A stretch of 64,000 bases of DNA from Bifidobacterium sp. (GTDB taxonomy: Bacteria > Actinomycetota > Actinomycetes > Actinomycetales > Bifidobacteriaceae), in assembly GCA_024104275.1 (NCBI GenBank), contig JAGGHK010000001.1:62001-126000 (forward strand). Reading direction: 5' to 3'. Shown in pieces: positions 45,732 to 54,887 of this stretch; the first letter of the stretch is position 1, and every line of letters starts with the position of its first letter. The position numbers and the translations under genes were made by a program. The notes below the pieces were generated by a model. That model made no database searches. It was not told where the DNA came from and worked only from the letters and a program-made list of their open reading frames with translations.

Positions 45732-45776
45732 CATCATGGCGTGTGTTTCTTAGGAGGCACACGCCATGATGTTTTT
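45732..45776 (+). terminator. Terminator of proC
   Basis: CATCATGGCGTGTG (45732-45745) and CACACGCCATGATG (45758-45771) form a perfect 14-bp stem with a 12-base loop, followed by TTTTT. Confidence 0.9.
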
Positions 45777-45856
45777 GCGGCGTTTCTCAAGAATTTCCGG
45801 TTATAAGATAAATCCAAACGACAATGGGTCATCATAGGCGGAAAGGAGGCCGGTGT

Positions 45857-46489
45857 ATGGCAAGGATGATACTGGCATCCAGCGTTCTGCCGGCCCTACG
45901 TACCTTGAGGCGCGGATTGTCCCGTCGCCATCGTGATCCGGCGTCGCCGAAATGGCGGATCGCCTATATTCCCGCCGCCGATGACCACGAACTCAGCCGC
46001 TGGTTCCGGCCGCTTGTTCGCCTGATGATGAGGCTCAACGGTTTCCGGGTTCGCACCATCGATTTGGCGACGACGATGCGCGACGAGGTTAAGCGTTCGC
46101 TGGCCGCCTCCGACGTCATCTGGGTGGGTGGGGGCAACAGCTTCCACCTTCTGCGTGAACTCAGGCGCAGCGGTGCCGGACATGTCATCGCCTCTCTGGT
46201 GCACGACGGCAAGCCCTACGTCGGCGTCTCGGCCGGTGCTGTCGTCGCCGCTCCCGATATCAGCTATATCGAACCGATGGATGAGCGTGGTGTCGTGGCC
46301 GATGGCGACACGGCCGGTCTCAATCTGGTCGATTTCCGTGTCATTCCGCACCTCGATCATCCCTTCATGGGCCGGGCAGCCCGCCTCATCGCCTCGTTGG
46401 AACGGCAGCGGGGGCATGTCACGCATGTCCTTGAAGACGCATGGACGGTGGTCGTCAACGGAGCCAAGGTGCTCGTTCACCGGCGTTGA
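45857..46489 (+). CDS. Peptidase E-like serine peptidase (family S51)
   Basis: Cytoplasmic peptidase of the alpha-aspartyl dipeptidase type, about 210 residues. The class I glutaminase-like fold is indicated by VIWVGGGNSFHLLRELR near residue 95 and the nucleophile elbow YVGVSAGAVVAAPD near residue 130. The later VIPHLDHPF supplies a His as in the family catalytic site. The first 35 residues are basic and not family-like. The ATG at 45857 follows GGAGGCC. Whether it cleaves Asp-X dipeptides cannot be told. Confidence 0.78.
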   Translation: MARMILASSVLPALRTLRRGLSRRHRDPASPKWRIAYIPAADDHELSRWFRPLVRLMMRLNGFRVRTIDLATTMRDEVKRSLAASDVIWVGGGNSFHLLRELRRSGAGHVIASLVHDGKPYVGVSAGAVVAAPDISYIEPMDERGVVADGDTAGLNLVDFRVIPHLDHPFMGRAARLIASLERQRGHVTHVLEDAWTVVVNGAKVLVHRR

Positions 46490-46654
46490 GAATGCAGCGC
46501 ATATCTTGGGTGTGCTTTACGTGAATTTGCTTTAAAGTTGATGAGGAGTCGGTGCAAAAGAACCGTGCCGGCTTCAGTCTGTTTCTCTTTCGCCAATGAT
46601 TTTATGATGGGTATCAGTATGCTTGTATGAGCGAACTTTGAAGGAGGACCGGCG

Positions 46655-47794
46655 ATGTCTCACCGTTCACTATCTCGGCATAATGGGCACGAACCTGCCA
46701 GCCACCGTCGTCAATCGCTTCTTGTCCGTGTGGCACTCGGCGGTCTTGCGCTTGTGGGTGCGGGCGTCTGGGCCATGTCGCCGAGGTCTCGCAAAGACCG
46801 CGAACGCAATCATGTTCCAGCCATACCGGACGTCTGGTATGCGCATCGCGGGCTCCATGACGCCGGTTCGGGTCTGTCCGCGAGATACCGTGAAAGTGAC
46901 GAGGAATATATCAAACTCGCCCGTCGCATGGCCCGCAAGGCGGGTTATGGCATCGGTCCGGAAAACGATGACAGGCCCATCGCCCCTGAAAACTCGCTTT
47001 CCGCTTTTGCCGCGGCCTGCGAGGCCGGATACGGCATCGAACTTGATCTGCAGCTCACGGCCGACAACAGGGTCGTAGTGGTTCATGACCCGGATCTGCT
47101 GCGTGTGGCCGGTTGCCCGCAACGTGTAACCGAACTGACCTACGACCAATTGCGTCATATTCCGCTGTTTCCGAACCCGAGCGTATACGGGGATGCCAAG
47201 GCTGAAGCTCTTTCGCAAGCGGAACTGGAAGCGGAGACGATCATGCCGTTGCCGCAGCAAAGCCAATACCAGCACGTCCCGCTGTTTTCTGACGTGCTGA
47301 AGGTTGTCGATGGGCGCGTGCCGATCATCGTCGAATATAAATTCGAAGGCAATTCGTGGGGCGATCGTCAACGCTTGCTGATGGAGAGCGGTGACAAGCT
47401 GCTGCGTGGCTACGACGGAGCGTATGTGGTGGAGTCGTTCAATCCGTTGGCCATGCGTTGGTATCGTGACCATCATCCCGAGGTCTTCCGCGGGCAGCTT
47501 GCCGTTTCATCGCCGTTCCCGATTGACCGTAATGCTGATTTGCAGACGAATTTCCACTCGTTGCAGCATGGTATCATCCGCTGGATCGCGGGAAAGCTCG
47601 GCTTCAACTGGGTGTCGCGTCCGGATTTCGTGGCTTATGACTGGCATGGCGGTCGTTCGTTGCAGTTGCGTTTGGCGCGCTCATTGGGTGCTGTGTCCGT
47701 GGCTTGGACGCCGCGTAGTGCCGAAGAACTCGAGCGTTGCAACCGCGATTTCGGCTACTTCATTTTCGAGTCGTTCATACCGTCGGAAAGCTGA
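46655..47794 (+). CDS. Glycerophosphodiester phosphodiesterase family protein
   Basis: Predicted GDPD, 379 residues, with a basic N terminus and a short hydrophobic helix (VRVALGGLALVGAGVWAMSP, residues about 25-44) anchoring it to the membrane. The catalytic pieces are AHRGLHDAGSG near residue 65 with His and Arg, PENSLSAFAAACEAGYGIELDLQL with the metal-binding Glu, and VVVHDPDLLRVAG with the second His. YVVESFNPLAM and a C-terminal FIFESF are typical. It hydrolyses glycerophosphodiesters in phospholipid turnover. The ATG has AAGGAGGACC upstream. Convergent with the amino-acid permease. Confidence 0.88.
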   Translation: MSHRSLSRHNGHEPASHRRQSLLVRVALGGLALVGAGVWAMSPRSRKDRERNHVPAIPDVWYAHRGLHDAGSGLSARYRESDEEYIKLARRMARKAGYGIGPENDDRPIAPENSLSAFAAACEAGYGIELDLQLTADNRVVVVHDPDLLRVAGCPQRVTELTYDQLRHIPLFPNPSVYGDAKAEALSQAELEAETIMPLPQQSQYQHVPLFSDVLKVVDGRVPIIVEYKFEGNSWGDRQRLLMESGDKLLRGYDGAYVVESFNPLAMRWYRDHHPEVFRGQLAVSSPFPIDRNADLQTNFHSLQHGIIRWIAGKLGFNWVSRPDFVAYDWHGGRSLQLRLARSLGAVSVAWTPRSAEELERCNRDFGYFIFESFIPSES

Positions 47795-47821
47795 AGGATT
47801 CGCTGATTCGTGGGCCGGCGA

Positions 47822-47900
47822 TATCCGTAATCCCAGTGATGCTGGAAATCCTGATGACGCCGGAAATGTCTGTAATCCCGGCAATCCTGATAATGCCGTA
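47822..47900. repeat. Degenerate 18-bp tandem repeats between convergent genes
   Basis: Four imperfect units resembling GGAAATCCTGATGACGCC lie head to tail before the terminator hairpin. Divergence is high; probably a local slippage product. Confidence 0.35.
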
Positions 47901-47910
47901 TAAAACAGTT

Positions 47911-47938
47911 CGTCCGGCATGTTTCCATTTGCCGGACG
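47911..47938 (-). terminator. Terminator downstream of the amino-acid permease gene
   Basis: CGTCCGGCA (47911-47919) and TGCCGGACG (47930-47938) form a 9-bp stem. On the minus strand AACTGTTTTA follows, suiting the permease gene that ends 31 bp away. Confidence 0.55.
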
Positions 47939-47968
47939 CACCCAACTAGCCAATACAATATCGATTTT

Positions 47969-49528
47969 CTAGACCGTCGTTTCCTTGTTTTCGTTCTCCT
48001 TCGAGATGTCAGACGGGGAAACGTCCACTTCATCCAACGGAATGATGTGGGTGTGGTACTTGATCTTGTAGCCGATGTAGAGGATCAGCACCAGCGGCAG
48101 ACCAATGTAGGTGATGCCGATCTGCTGCCAGTCCCAGTGGACGAACGCGTCGATGTTCTGCCCGCCGATCACCACGATGCACAGGATGAGCGCGATGATC
48201 GGGCCGAGCGGGAAGAGCTTGGCGTGATATTTCAGCTCCGAAAGCTGATGGCCCTGACGAATGAACGCGCGGCGGAAGCGGAAGTGGCTGATGGCGATGC
48301 CGACCCAAGCGATGAACCCGGTCAGTCCCGAGGCCGCGACGAGCCACATATAGATCTTCTGGCCGAAGATCGAGGCTGCGAACGTGGCCAGGGAAATGAT
48401 GGTGGTGACGATGAGCGCCGCCATCGGGATACCGTGCTTGGTCGTGTGGGCGAAGAACTTCGGGGCATAGCCGTCGCCGGCCAGCGAGTAGAGCATGCGG
48501 GTCGAGGCGTACATGCCTGAGTTGGCCGCCGAAAGCACCGCGGTCAGCACGATGGCGTTCATCAGGCTTGCCGCGAAGGCGAGGCCCGCGCGCTTGAAGA
48601 CCAACGTAAAGGGCGACATCGCGATGTTGCCGTCGGCCGCGGAAAGCAGATTTGGACTGGTGTAAGGGATGAGTGCGGCGATCACGAAGATGGATAGGAC
48701 GTAGAAGAGCAGGATGCGCCAGAAGACGCTGTTGATGGCCTTGGGCACCGCATGTTCCGGGTCTGCCGATTCGCCCGCGGTCACGCCGATGAGCTCGGTG
48801 CCCTGGAACGAGAAGCCGGCGATGAGGAAGACGCTCAGGATGGCGGGGAAGCCGCCGACGAACGGGGCGTCTTTGTAAGTGAAGTTGCCGAAACCGACCG
48901 CCGGATGGAACATGATGCCGAAGATCATGGCGAAACCGAGCACGAGGAAGACGATGACGGTGATGACCTTGATCAGCGAAAGCCAGTATTCGGTCTCGCC
49001 GAACGCGGAGACGGCCAGCGCGTTGATCAGGAAGATGACCACCAGCACGATGAGGCTCCAGATCCAGCCGGGGGTGTGCGGAAGCCAGTATTGGATCAGC
49101 AGAGCCGCGGTGGAGATGTCGACGGCGACGGTGATGGCCCAGTTGAACCAGTAGTTCCAGCCCATTGCGAAGCCGAGTGCCGGGTCGACGTATTTGGCGT
49201 TGTAGGTGGCGAAAGAGCCCGAGACTGGCTGGTTGGTCGCCAGTTCGCCGAGGCTGGTCATCAAAAAGTAGACCATGATACCCATGGCGATGTAGGCCAC
49301 CAAGCCGCCGCCGGGGCCGGCCTTGGAAATGGTGGAGCCCGAAGTCATGAACAGGCCGGTGCCGATGCACCCGCCGAGGGCGATCATCGAGACGTGACGT
49401 GTCTTGAGATTGCGTTTCACGCCACTTGATTTGGCAGGGATGGGGTGTGTGGCTGTTTTTTTGACTCCCGTGGTACCGCCGGATGGCGTTGTGCCCGTGT
49501 CGTTGCTATGTCCGGTTTGCGCCGACAT
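47969..49528 (-). CDS. Amino-acid permease, APC family (LysP/GabP-like)
   Basis: Proton-coupled amino-acid importer, about 519 residues, 12 membrane helices. The N-terminal signature is VKRNLKTRHVSMIALGGCIGTGLFMTSG, typical of the AAT/YAT group. It is followed by NYWFNWAITVAVDISTAALL and FSFQGTELIGVTAGESADPEHAVPKAIN, which resemble the lysine permease LysP. The first 45 residues are a Ser/Thr/Gly-rich leader. I chose ATG 49528 (GAGAGGAAAC upstream); the longer frame to 49801 looks non-coding. Lysine is the best guess for substrate. Confidence 0.85.
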   Translation of the reverse strand: MSAQTGHSNDTGTTPSGGTTGVKKTATHPIPAKSSGVKRNLKTRHVSMIALGGCIGTGLFMTSGSTISKAGPGGGLVAYIAMGIMVYFLMTSLGELATNQPVSGSFATYNAKYVDPALGFAMGWNYWFNWAITVAVDISTAALLIQYWLPHTPGWIWSLIVLVVIFLINALAVSAFGETEYWLSLIKVITVIVFLVLGFAMIFGIMFHPAVGFGNFTYKDAPFVGGFPAILSVFLIAGFSFQGTELIGVTAGESADPEHAVPKAINSVFWRILLFYVLSIFVIAALIPYTSPNLLSAADGNIAMSPFTLVFKRAGLAFAASLMNAIVLTAVLSAANSGMYASTRMLYSLAGDGYAPKFFAHTTKHGIPMAALIVTTIISLATFAASIFGQKIYMWLVAASGLTGFIAWVGIAISHFRFRRAFIRQGHQLSELKYHAKLFPLGPIIALILCIVVIGGQNIDAFVHWDWQQIGITYIGLPLVLILYIGYKIKYHTHIIPLDEVDVSPSDISKENENKETTV

Positions 49529-50025
49529 GTTTCCTCTCTCTATTGAGGAAGAAGTCCGATGATCTGGCTTTCGCGAATGTATGGTTCCGAATGGTTGGCC
49601 ACGCATCATCGCGAAAATGCCACCAATGTAATTCATCGACAGCTCTCCACAGCTCATTTGTGAGCCGTGACAGTCCCGAATCTGTTGGGTCCGGGCCCAA
49701 TCCCTGATGGAGATGGCCATCCGAGATTTCGGCCAGGCCTCCTTTCGCCGATGGTCATAGACGCAATCCCGTCTCGCACCGGTTACTGATAGACCCAGCA
49801 ACCTCTTCTACGAATAATGAATACGTGCAACTATAGGCGATTTTCGAGACAATGACCATTTGCCTGCTTTTGACGTGTCAACGGCCGTAAATCCGTCAAA
49901 AAGCATGTTTTAGACACCGATTTCGTGCTTTTGGACGCAATTACACGTAAGGCTGCGTCGAACCGGTCGGCTGACAGACTCGTATGCAGGCGGGGTTTCG
50001 TCCGTCTCGACGCTAGACTTGAGAT
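49529..50025. other. Divergent promoter region between the permease gene and ychF
   Basis: About 500 bp. It holds an imperfect inverted repeat, TGCTTTTGACG with CGTCAAAAAGCA, near 49864-49905. No gene or terminator recognised; promoters of both flanking genes must lie here. Confidence 0.4.
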
Positions 50026-51114
50026 ATGTCTTTAACTATCGGAATCGTCGGTCTGCCCAACGTCGGCAAATCCACCATGTTCAATGCCCTGACCCGCAAC
50101 AACGTGCTTGCGGAGAACTACCCGTTCGCCACCATCGAGCCCAACACCGGCATCGTGCCGCTACCCGACAAGCGGCTTCCCGTCCTCGCCAAGCTGGTGG
50201 GCACCGAGAAGATCGTGCCGGCCACCGTCACCTTCGTCGACATCGCCGGCATCGTCAAGGGCGCCTCCGAGGGCGAGGGCCTGGGTAACAAGTTCCTGGC
50301 CAATATCCGCGAGGCCGACGCGATCTGCGAGGTCGTGCGCGCCTTCAAGGACGACGACATCGTCCACGTCAATGGCAAGGTCGATCCGTCCGACGACATC
50401 GACACCATCAACACCGAGCTCATGCTCGCCGACCTGCAGACCATCGAGAACGCGCTGCCCAAGCTTGAAAAGGAGCTGCGAGGCAAGAAGGTCACGCAGG
50501 AATACATGGACGCCGTCAAGAAGGCGCAGTCCATCCTGAGCGAGGGGGAGACCATCGACCATGCCGCATCGGCCGGCAAGATCGACAAGGCCGACATTTA
50601 CGACCTGCACCTGATGACCGCCAAGCCGTTCATCTACGTGTTCAATGTCGATGACAACGAGCTCGGCGACAAGGACCTGCAGAAAAAACTCGCCGCCTCT
50701 GTCGCGCCCGCGCAGTCGATTTTCCTCAATGCCCAGTTCGAGTCGGATTTGACCGATCTCGACGAGGCCGATGCCCGCGAGATGCTTGAGGATGCAGGCC
50801 TGAAGGAATCCGGCCTCGACCAGCTGGCCCGCGTCGGTTTCGATGTGCTCGGCCTGCAGACTTTCCTCACCGCCGGTGTCAAGGAGGTGCGCGCCTGGCA
50901 GATTCATCAGGGCTGGACCGCCCCGCAGGCCGCCGGCGTCATCCACAGCGATTTCGAGCGTGGCTTCATCAAGGCCGACATCGTCTCCTACGACGATTTC
51001 GTGGCGGCCAAGGGCAGCATGAACGAGATCAAGGAGGAAGGCAAGCTCCGCCAGGAGGGTCGCGACTACGTGATGCAGGACGGCGACATCGTAGACTTCA
51101 AGTTCAACGTGTGA
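50026..51114 (+). CDS. ychF: Redox-regulated ATPase/GTPase YchF (Obg/OLA1 family)
   Basis: Universally conserved P-loop protein linked to ribosomes and stress, 362 residues (usual 363). G-motifs: G1 [14 protein letters not shown] at residue 8, TIEPNTG switch I, G3 [20 protein letters not shown], and the family-specific hydrophobic residue after the G3 Gly. A coiled-coil middle domain and the C-terminal TGS domain ([21 protein letters not shown], then [16 protein letters not shown]) are present. Prefers ATP. Strongly GC-biased codons. A terminator follows. Confidence 0.96.
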   Translation: MSLTIGIVGLPNVGKSTMFNALTRNNVLAENYPFATIEPNTGIVPLPDKRLPVLAKLVGTEKIVPATVTFVDIAGIVKGASEGEGLGNKFLANIREADAICEVVRAFKDDDIVHVNGKVDPSDDIDTINTELMLADLQTIENALPKLEKELRGKKVTQEYMDAVKKAQSILSEGETIDHAASAGKIDKADIYDLHLMTAKPFIYVFNVDDNELGDKDLQKKLAASVAPAQSIFLNAQFESDLTDLDEADAREMLEDAGLKESGLDQLARVGFDVLGLQTFLTAGVKEVRAWQIHQGWTAPQAAGVIHSDFERGFIKADIVSYDDFVAAKGSMNEIKEEGKLRQEGRDYVMQDGDIVDFKFNV

Positions 51115-51145
51115 GCTGGTTCAAATTTGGTCGATTTCCTATTAG

Positions 51146-51190
51146 GGTGGTTTGATGTAACAGGTATCGAACCACCTTTATTTTTTTTTA
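51146..51190 (+). terminator. Terminator of ychF
   Basis: GGTGGTTTGAT (51146-51156) and ATCGAACCACC (51166-51176) form an 11-bp stem with one G-U pair, followed by TTTATTTTTTTTTT. It also marks the left edge of the AT-rich island. Confidence 0.9.
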
Positions 51191-51323
51191 ATTGATATTT
51201 TTGAAAGTTGAAATGCTCCAGCTTGATGATATTTATTGATTTGCCGATTGTTTCGCCATAGGATGGCTGGTAGCCGATACAATACAAGAAAGAAACGAGA
51301 ATTAAGATAGGCGGTGTGACACG

Positions 51324-51588
51324 ATGCCGGAAGTAAGCAGATTCTTTGGAATCATTATAAAGATGATGTATCAGGATGAAGGCAAGCATCATAAACCGCA
51401 TGTGCATGTGAAGTATGGTGATTTCAAAGCATCGATTGGCATTGATGGAAGTGCTGGCTGGTTCTTTACCGGAAAAGCAATATAAGCTAGTAGTTGCTTG
51501 GCTCGAATTGCATGAGGAAGAGTTGTATGGTGCATGGAATGAAGCCATAGAAGGTAAGCCTTTTGACAAGATTAGGCCACTGTCCTGA
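51324..51588 (+). pseudogene. DUF4160-family gene, frameshifted
   Basis: A short gene starting ATG 51324 reads MPEVSRFFGIIIKMMYQDEG then KHHKPHVHVKYGDFKASIGIDG and stops at 51485 after 53 codons. From about 51450 the family sequence continues in another frame as VLAGSLPEKQYKLVVAWLEL then HEEELYGAWNEAIEGKPFDK and ends at the TGA at 51586. DUF4160 proteins, about 85 residues with the HxPHxHV pattern seen here, are usually encoded next to DUF2442, as here. The break falls just after IDG; the shift between frames is one or two bases. Whether this is a real mutation or a sequencing error cannot be judged. Confidence 0.75.
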
Positions 51589-51599
51589 GGAGGTTTTTG

Positions 51600-51911
51600 A
51601 TGTTTGTGCGAAACGGGATTGTTTATGGTGATTCTGGATTCAAGGAGTTGGAAGTGCGTGATGCCCGTGTGACGGACGATCATATCATGGTAGTGACGTT
51701 TTCGAACGGAGAAACGCGGCTTTGTGATTTCACCGAGATGTTTGATGACGTTCCTGCGTTTGCTCCATTACGGGATGAAACCGTTTTCGAGAATTTTCAG
51801 ATAGATGATGGTGTGCTGACATGGAAAGACGGATCAATCGATATCGCTCCATCGTATCTTTATAAGCATTCTTATGAGTACGATGTCCGTGCTCGGCTTG
51901 TGACGGCATAA
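51600..51911 (+). CDS. DUF2442-domain protein
   Basis: Small protein, 103 residues, of unknown role. The pattern LEVRDARVTDDHIMVVTFSNGETRLCDFTEMFDDVPAFAP followed by GVLTWKDGSIDIAPSYLY is characteristic of DUF2442. Pairs of DUF4160 and DUF2442 genes behave in genomic context like a toxin-antitoxin-type module, but no biochemical role is proven. It starts at ATG 51600 behind a perfect AGGAGG (51588-51593) that overlaps the end of the broken partner. The reading frame is intact. Confidence 0.75.
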   Translation: MFVRNGIVYGDSGFKELEVRDARVTDDHIMVVTFSNGETRLCDFTEMFDDVPAFAPLRDETVFENFQIDDGVLTWKDGSIDIAPSYLYKHSYEYDVRARLVTA

Positions 51912-51989
51912 AGTAAATAACGGGAATAAAAACCGGTTGTTAACCAGCATAAGGGTGAATCTGTTAGCTATTGTAGAAGGTAGGTTTCT

Positions 51990-52409
51990 TTGAGCGAGAT
52001 TGTTACTATGAAACTCGGTCCTCGCAGGCCGGTTCGTCACGAAGAGTTGCCTGAGGGTGGGTATCGCGAGTTCATCGGCTGGCAAGAGGGCATGTCGCCC
52101 GAAGAGGTGTGGCAGGCCGGCAATAGTTGGTGGAAACTCGAGCCAGGTCGCGCAGTACGTTGCGATTTGGCGGTTATTCTCAATCCTGAAAACGTAGTTG
52201 TTTGCGTCGCCAAGATTCGAGGCCTGATCAAACGCGATGATATGCGCATGGGTTTCATTGGCGAACCAGTCGAACGCAAATACGATGTATGGTTGGGCAA
52301 GACGCTCAAGCGTAACGATTCCAAGAACCCGATTGCGTATCTCGATGAATACGATATTCTCTCTCCCGATGAAGTAAAGAAAAACACCAAGATTCTCAAT
52401 CGCGAATAA
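51990..52409 (+). CDS. Hypothetical protein, 139 aa
   Basis: Not recognised. The start may be TTG 51990 (AAGGTAGG upstream) or ATG 52008. The sequence is soluble and compact. It has an EGMSPEEVWQAGNSWWKLEPG turn, a strand-rich middle (AVRCDLAVILNPENVVVCVAK), and a YDVWLGKTLKRNDSKNPIAY stretch. No cysteine pairs, signal or membrane segments. Moderate AT content and a location between the DUF2442 gene and the nuclease operon place it in the accessory island. Confidence 0.55.
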   Translation: MSEIVTMKLGPRRPVRHEELPEGGYREFIGWQEGMSPEEVWQAGNSWWKLEPGRAVRCDLAVILNPENVVVCVAKIRGLIKRDDMRMGFIGEPVERKYDVWLGKTLKRNDSKNPIAYLDEYDILSPDEVKKNTKILNRE

Positions 52410-52458
52410 GTCGCAAGCGAAAGTTGAAAGAAATAGATTGTACATCCTTAATCTTAAT

Positions 52459-52490
52459 ATCTTTTATATAAGATAGCTTTTATAAAAGAT
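52459..52490. promoter_or_regulatory. AT-rich inverted repeat upstream of the nuclease operon
   Basis: ATCTTTTATA (52459-52468) and TATAAAAGAT (52481-52490) are perfect 10-bp arms around a 12-base centre. This could be a weak terminator or an operator. It lies in the 351-bp gap 52410-52760, the most AT-rich stretch of the window. Nothing else is clear there. Confidence 0.4.
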
Positions 52491-52760
52491 AAAGGAAGGA
52501 AGAATAAATGATATAAACATATAATCCAAGAACTGAGGCTCTTCTCTGCTGCAATGAGGTATTTAAAGAACAAGGATTGCGTCATAGGCTAGACGAAAGT
52601 TTTTGATCCTTGAAAATGTAAAATTTGTATTATAGGTTTAATGCAAATACGTATAACTGAATAAAACGGAATAATAATTAAAGTGTTTGATTGGTTACGA
52701 TCTTAAGAACAAGAAGGTTCATCGTAACTGTTTCAAACCAGGGCAAAGGAGCGAACGTCT

Positions 52761-54084
52761 ATGACTGAAGAGGATTCTGTCACAGTGCAGGCAATGAAGA
52801 TGCTTTCGGATCCGCAGTTTAACAAACTCAACCAACGATTAAACCGTGTGAACGTTTTTGATGCCATTGACATGGGCCGTCAGGAGATTAAGCACTCTGC
52901 CTTTTTGGCTTGGCTGATGGATCCGTCATCTCCGCATGCACTGGGAGATTTGTTTATACGGCGTCTTCTTGCCCAGTTGTATAAAGAAAACATTCGAAAT
53001 CATCATTCAGATGAGCTTGCTGATGATTTTGCATCCTTAGCTGCCGATGATCTTACTGAGATTGAGGTGGTTCGTGAACGAGAAGCGCACATAGATATTT
53101 TGCTGAAAACGCTTGACAATCGCATGGTGATATGCATCGAGAACAAAGTTGATGCATGGCTTCATGCATAATCAGCTGTTTCGCTATAGAGAATATGTTG
53201 AAAATGCCTATGCGGAGTATTCGCATAAAATATATATTTTCCTCACTCCTAGAGGTGAGCGGGTTCCTAAAGATCAAAGCGATGAACCCGATAGTTGGCT
53301 GAGGCTTTCATATACGTCGATAGTCACGGTTTTGAAATCCATTGAGGCTTTGGCACAAGGCCGAGCAAAAGAACTTATTGACGATTACATTGACTTTTTG
53401 GAGAAGGAGAATCTCGTGAAGAACGACGAACTTGATGATTTGGCTTTAAACCTGTATAGGAAGTATCCCGCTGTTTTTGATCTTGTTAGCACCCGTGCTG
53501 TTCCGGAGGATGGGATAGACGAAGCCTTACGAGAAATTTATTTGAGTGTACTTAATGAATTTAAACAGGAAGGGCAAATTTCCGATTGCGAGCCAGAGGG
53601 CTCAACCAATGATTTTCTCTTCTTTACAACCTCGAAAATGGACGAATATCTTGAGAATCGTTCGCATTCAATCAGTTGGGAAGGTCCGGACGCAACATAT
53701 AAGTATTGGATTTATTCTTATCCAGGAACTCTTAAGAAACCAAGCGTTGTTTTTGAAGTCAATGAAGCTGGTCGGTCGCCGCAGATCCTTGATCGGATAC
53801 AAACGTTGAGGGATTTCTGTTGGGAAGAACGAAAGCCGATAAAATCGGGGAAAAATGTAGCTGCGCGAGGTCTTTTCAAATTGTGCGAATTCGATGATGT
53901 CGGTATCGATGAATCTAAGACGTTGCGCATCGCGGAGATTGATGAAGAGGAAATTGCTGAAAAAATACGTAATGCAATAGACCGAATGCTTAAGTTTGAA
54001 TCATCGATGTTTGAGCACCTTGAAGGAGAGAAAGCCCTATCTGAAAGTGATGTTTCTAAGTTAGAAGCTGAGGATAGACAGTAA
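52761..54084 (+). pseudogene. PD-(D/E)XK nuclease-family gene, frameshifted
   Basis: The first part (ATG 52761, AAAGGAGCG upstream, to the stop at 53169) has the family start NRVNVFDAIDMGRQEIKHSAFLAWLMDP. It also has the catalytic core EAHIDILLKTLDNRMVICIENKVDA, giving Asp and Glu-x-Lys. The rest continues in another frame as HNQLFRYREYVENAYAEYSH to the stop at 54084, about 430 residues in total, as in the PDDEXK_4 group. Removing one C at 53167 joins CAT GAT AAT CAG into H-D-N-Q-L and restores one frame. So a single-base insertion disables the gene right after the active site. It heads a four-gene operon. Confidence 0.78.
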
Positions 54085-54119
54085 ACCGAGTTTTTCAAAT
54101 TTGAATATAGGAGATTTCT

Positions 54120-54887
54120 GTGGCCGCCACATTTCGAAGAGTCGAGACTATTGACCAGTATTCTCATGACGAGTTGATTCATTTTTTGACAAGCATAATT
54201 CCCGTAGTCACCGTTTATGACGAGGTGAAAGATACTGCGGACTCAATGGCTGAAGATGCTCATAAGAAATATGAGAATAAACGTGATTCTTATTATCGTT
54301 GGTTGACCTTTGCTATTTTTCTAATAGTGGTAGGTGTTGGCGTCCTCAGAGTACTTCCATTGCAATATTTATGGATTTCATTGTTTCCAATCTGTATTGG
54401 CCTTATCTTGATACCTGTTTCTTTGAAGATGAAACAGGCAAGTGAAACTCTAAGTAAAGAGATTCCGGGAATGGAGAAGGAAGTCAAACAACTTTCTCAG
54501 GGCTTAGGACAAATGCAAGAGAAATATGGTCAAGCGCTGAAATTGATTCTGAGTGAATATCGACATGCTGATCAGCTGAATTACATCATTGAGCATTTAC
54601 GGAATAGTGACGACTCGTTTGCTGATATTGCTGAACAATATGAGATTGAGAAGCATGTGCAAATGATTCAGGACTTACATCGGCAACAAATCGAGCAGCA
54701 ACAGCGTCGGTCTGATTATGAGCAGCGGACGGAAAAACTTAACACTGTAGACAAGGTTGAATTGATGCATGCGCTTGAGGAATGGCGTAGTCGGTACGAG
54801 CCGATTAAAAACAGAAACAGTGATTTAAGAAATATCATTAGACAGCACAACGAAAATCCTGATGATGTTTTGAGGGAGGCTCAATGA
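54120..54887 (+). CDS. Membrane coiled-coil protein, first of two similar genes
   Basis: Function unknown, 255 residues. The N-terminal 60 residues are helical and charged (YSHDELIHFLTS, then KKYENKRDSYYR). A two-helix membrane hairpin follows (about residues 61-77 and 82-101), and a long C-terminal region rich in Glu, Lys and Gln (from about 105) reads as a coiled coil (QLSQGLGQMQEKYGQALKL and onward). GTG start at 54120 with TAGGAG upstream. It overlaps the next gene by 4 bp. AT-rich codons. The architecture resembles membrane effectors or scaffolds next to nucleases in some defence loci, but this is an inference. Confidence 0.6.
   Translation: MAATFRRVETIDQYSHDELIHFLTSIIPVVTVYDEVKDTADSMAEDAHKKYENKRDSYYRWLTFAIFLIVVGVGVLRVLPLQYLWISLFPICIGLILIPVSLKMKQASETLSKEIPGMEKEVKQLSQGLGQMQEKYGQALKLILSEYRHADQLNYIIEHLRNSDDSFADIAEQYEIEKHVQMIQDLHRQQIEQQQRRSDYEQRTEKLNTVDKVELMHALEEWRSRYEPIKNRNSDLRNIIRQHNENPDDVLREAQ

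Noticed and set aside
48030..49370. Long minus-strand frame inside the amino-acid permease gene
   Set aside because: It is an alternative frame of the permease with low-complexity composition and no family pattern.
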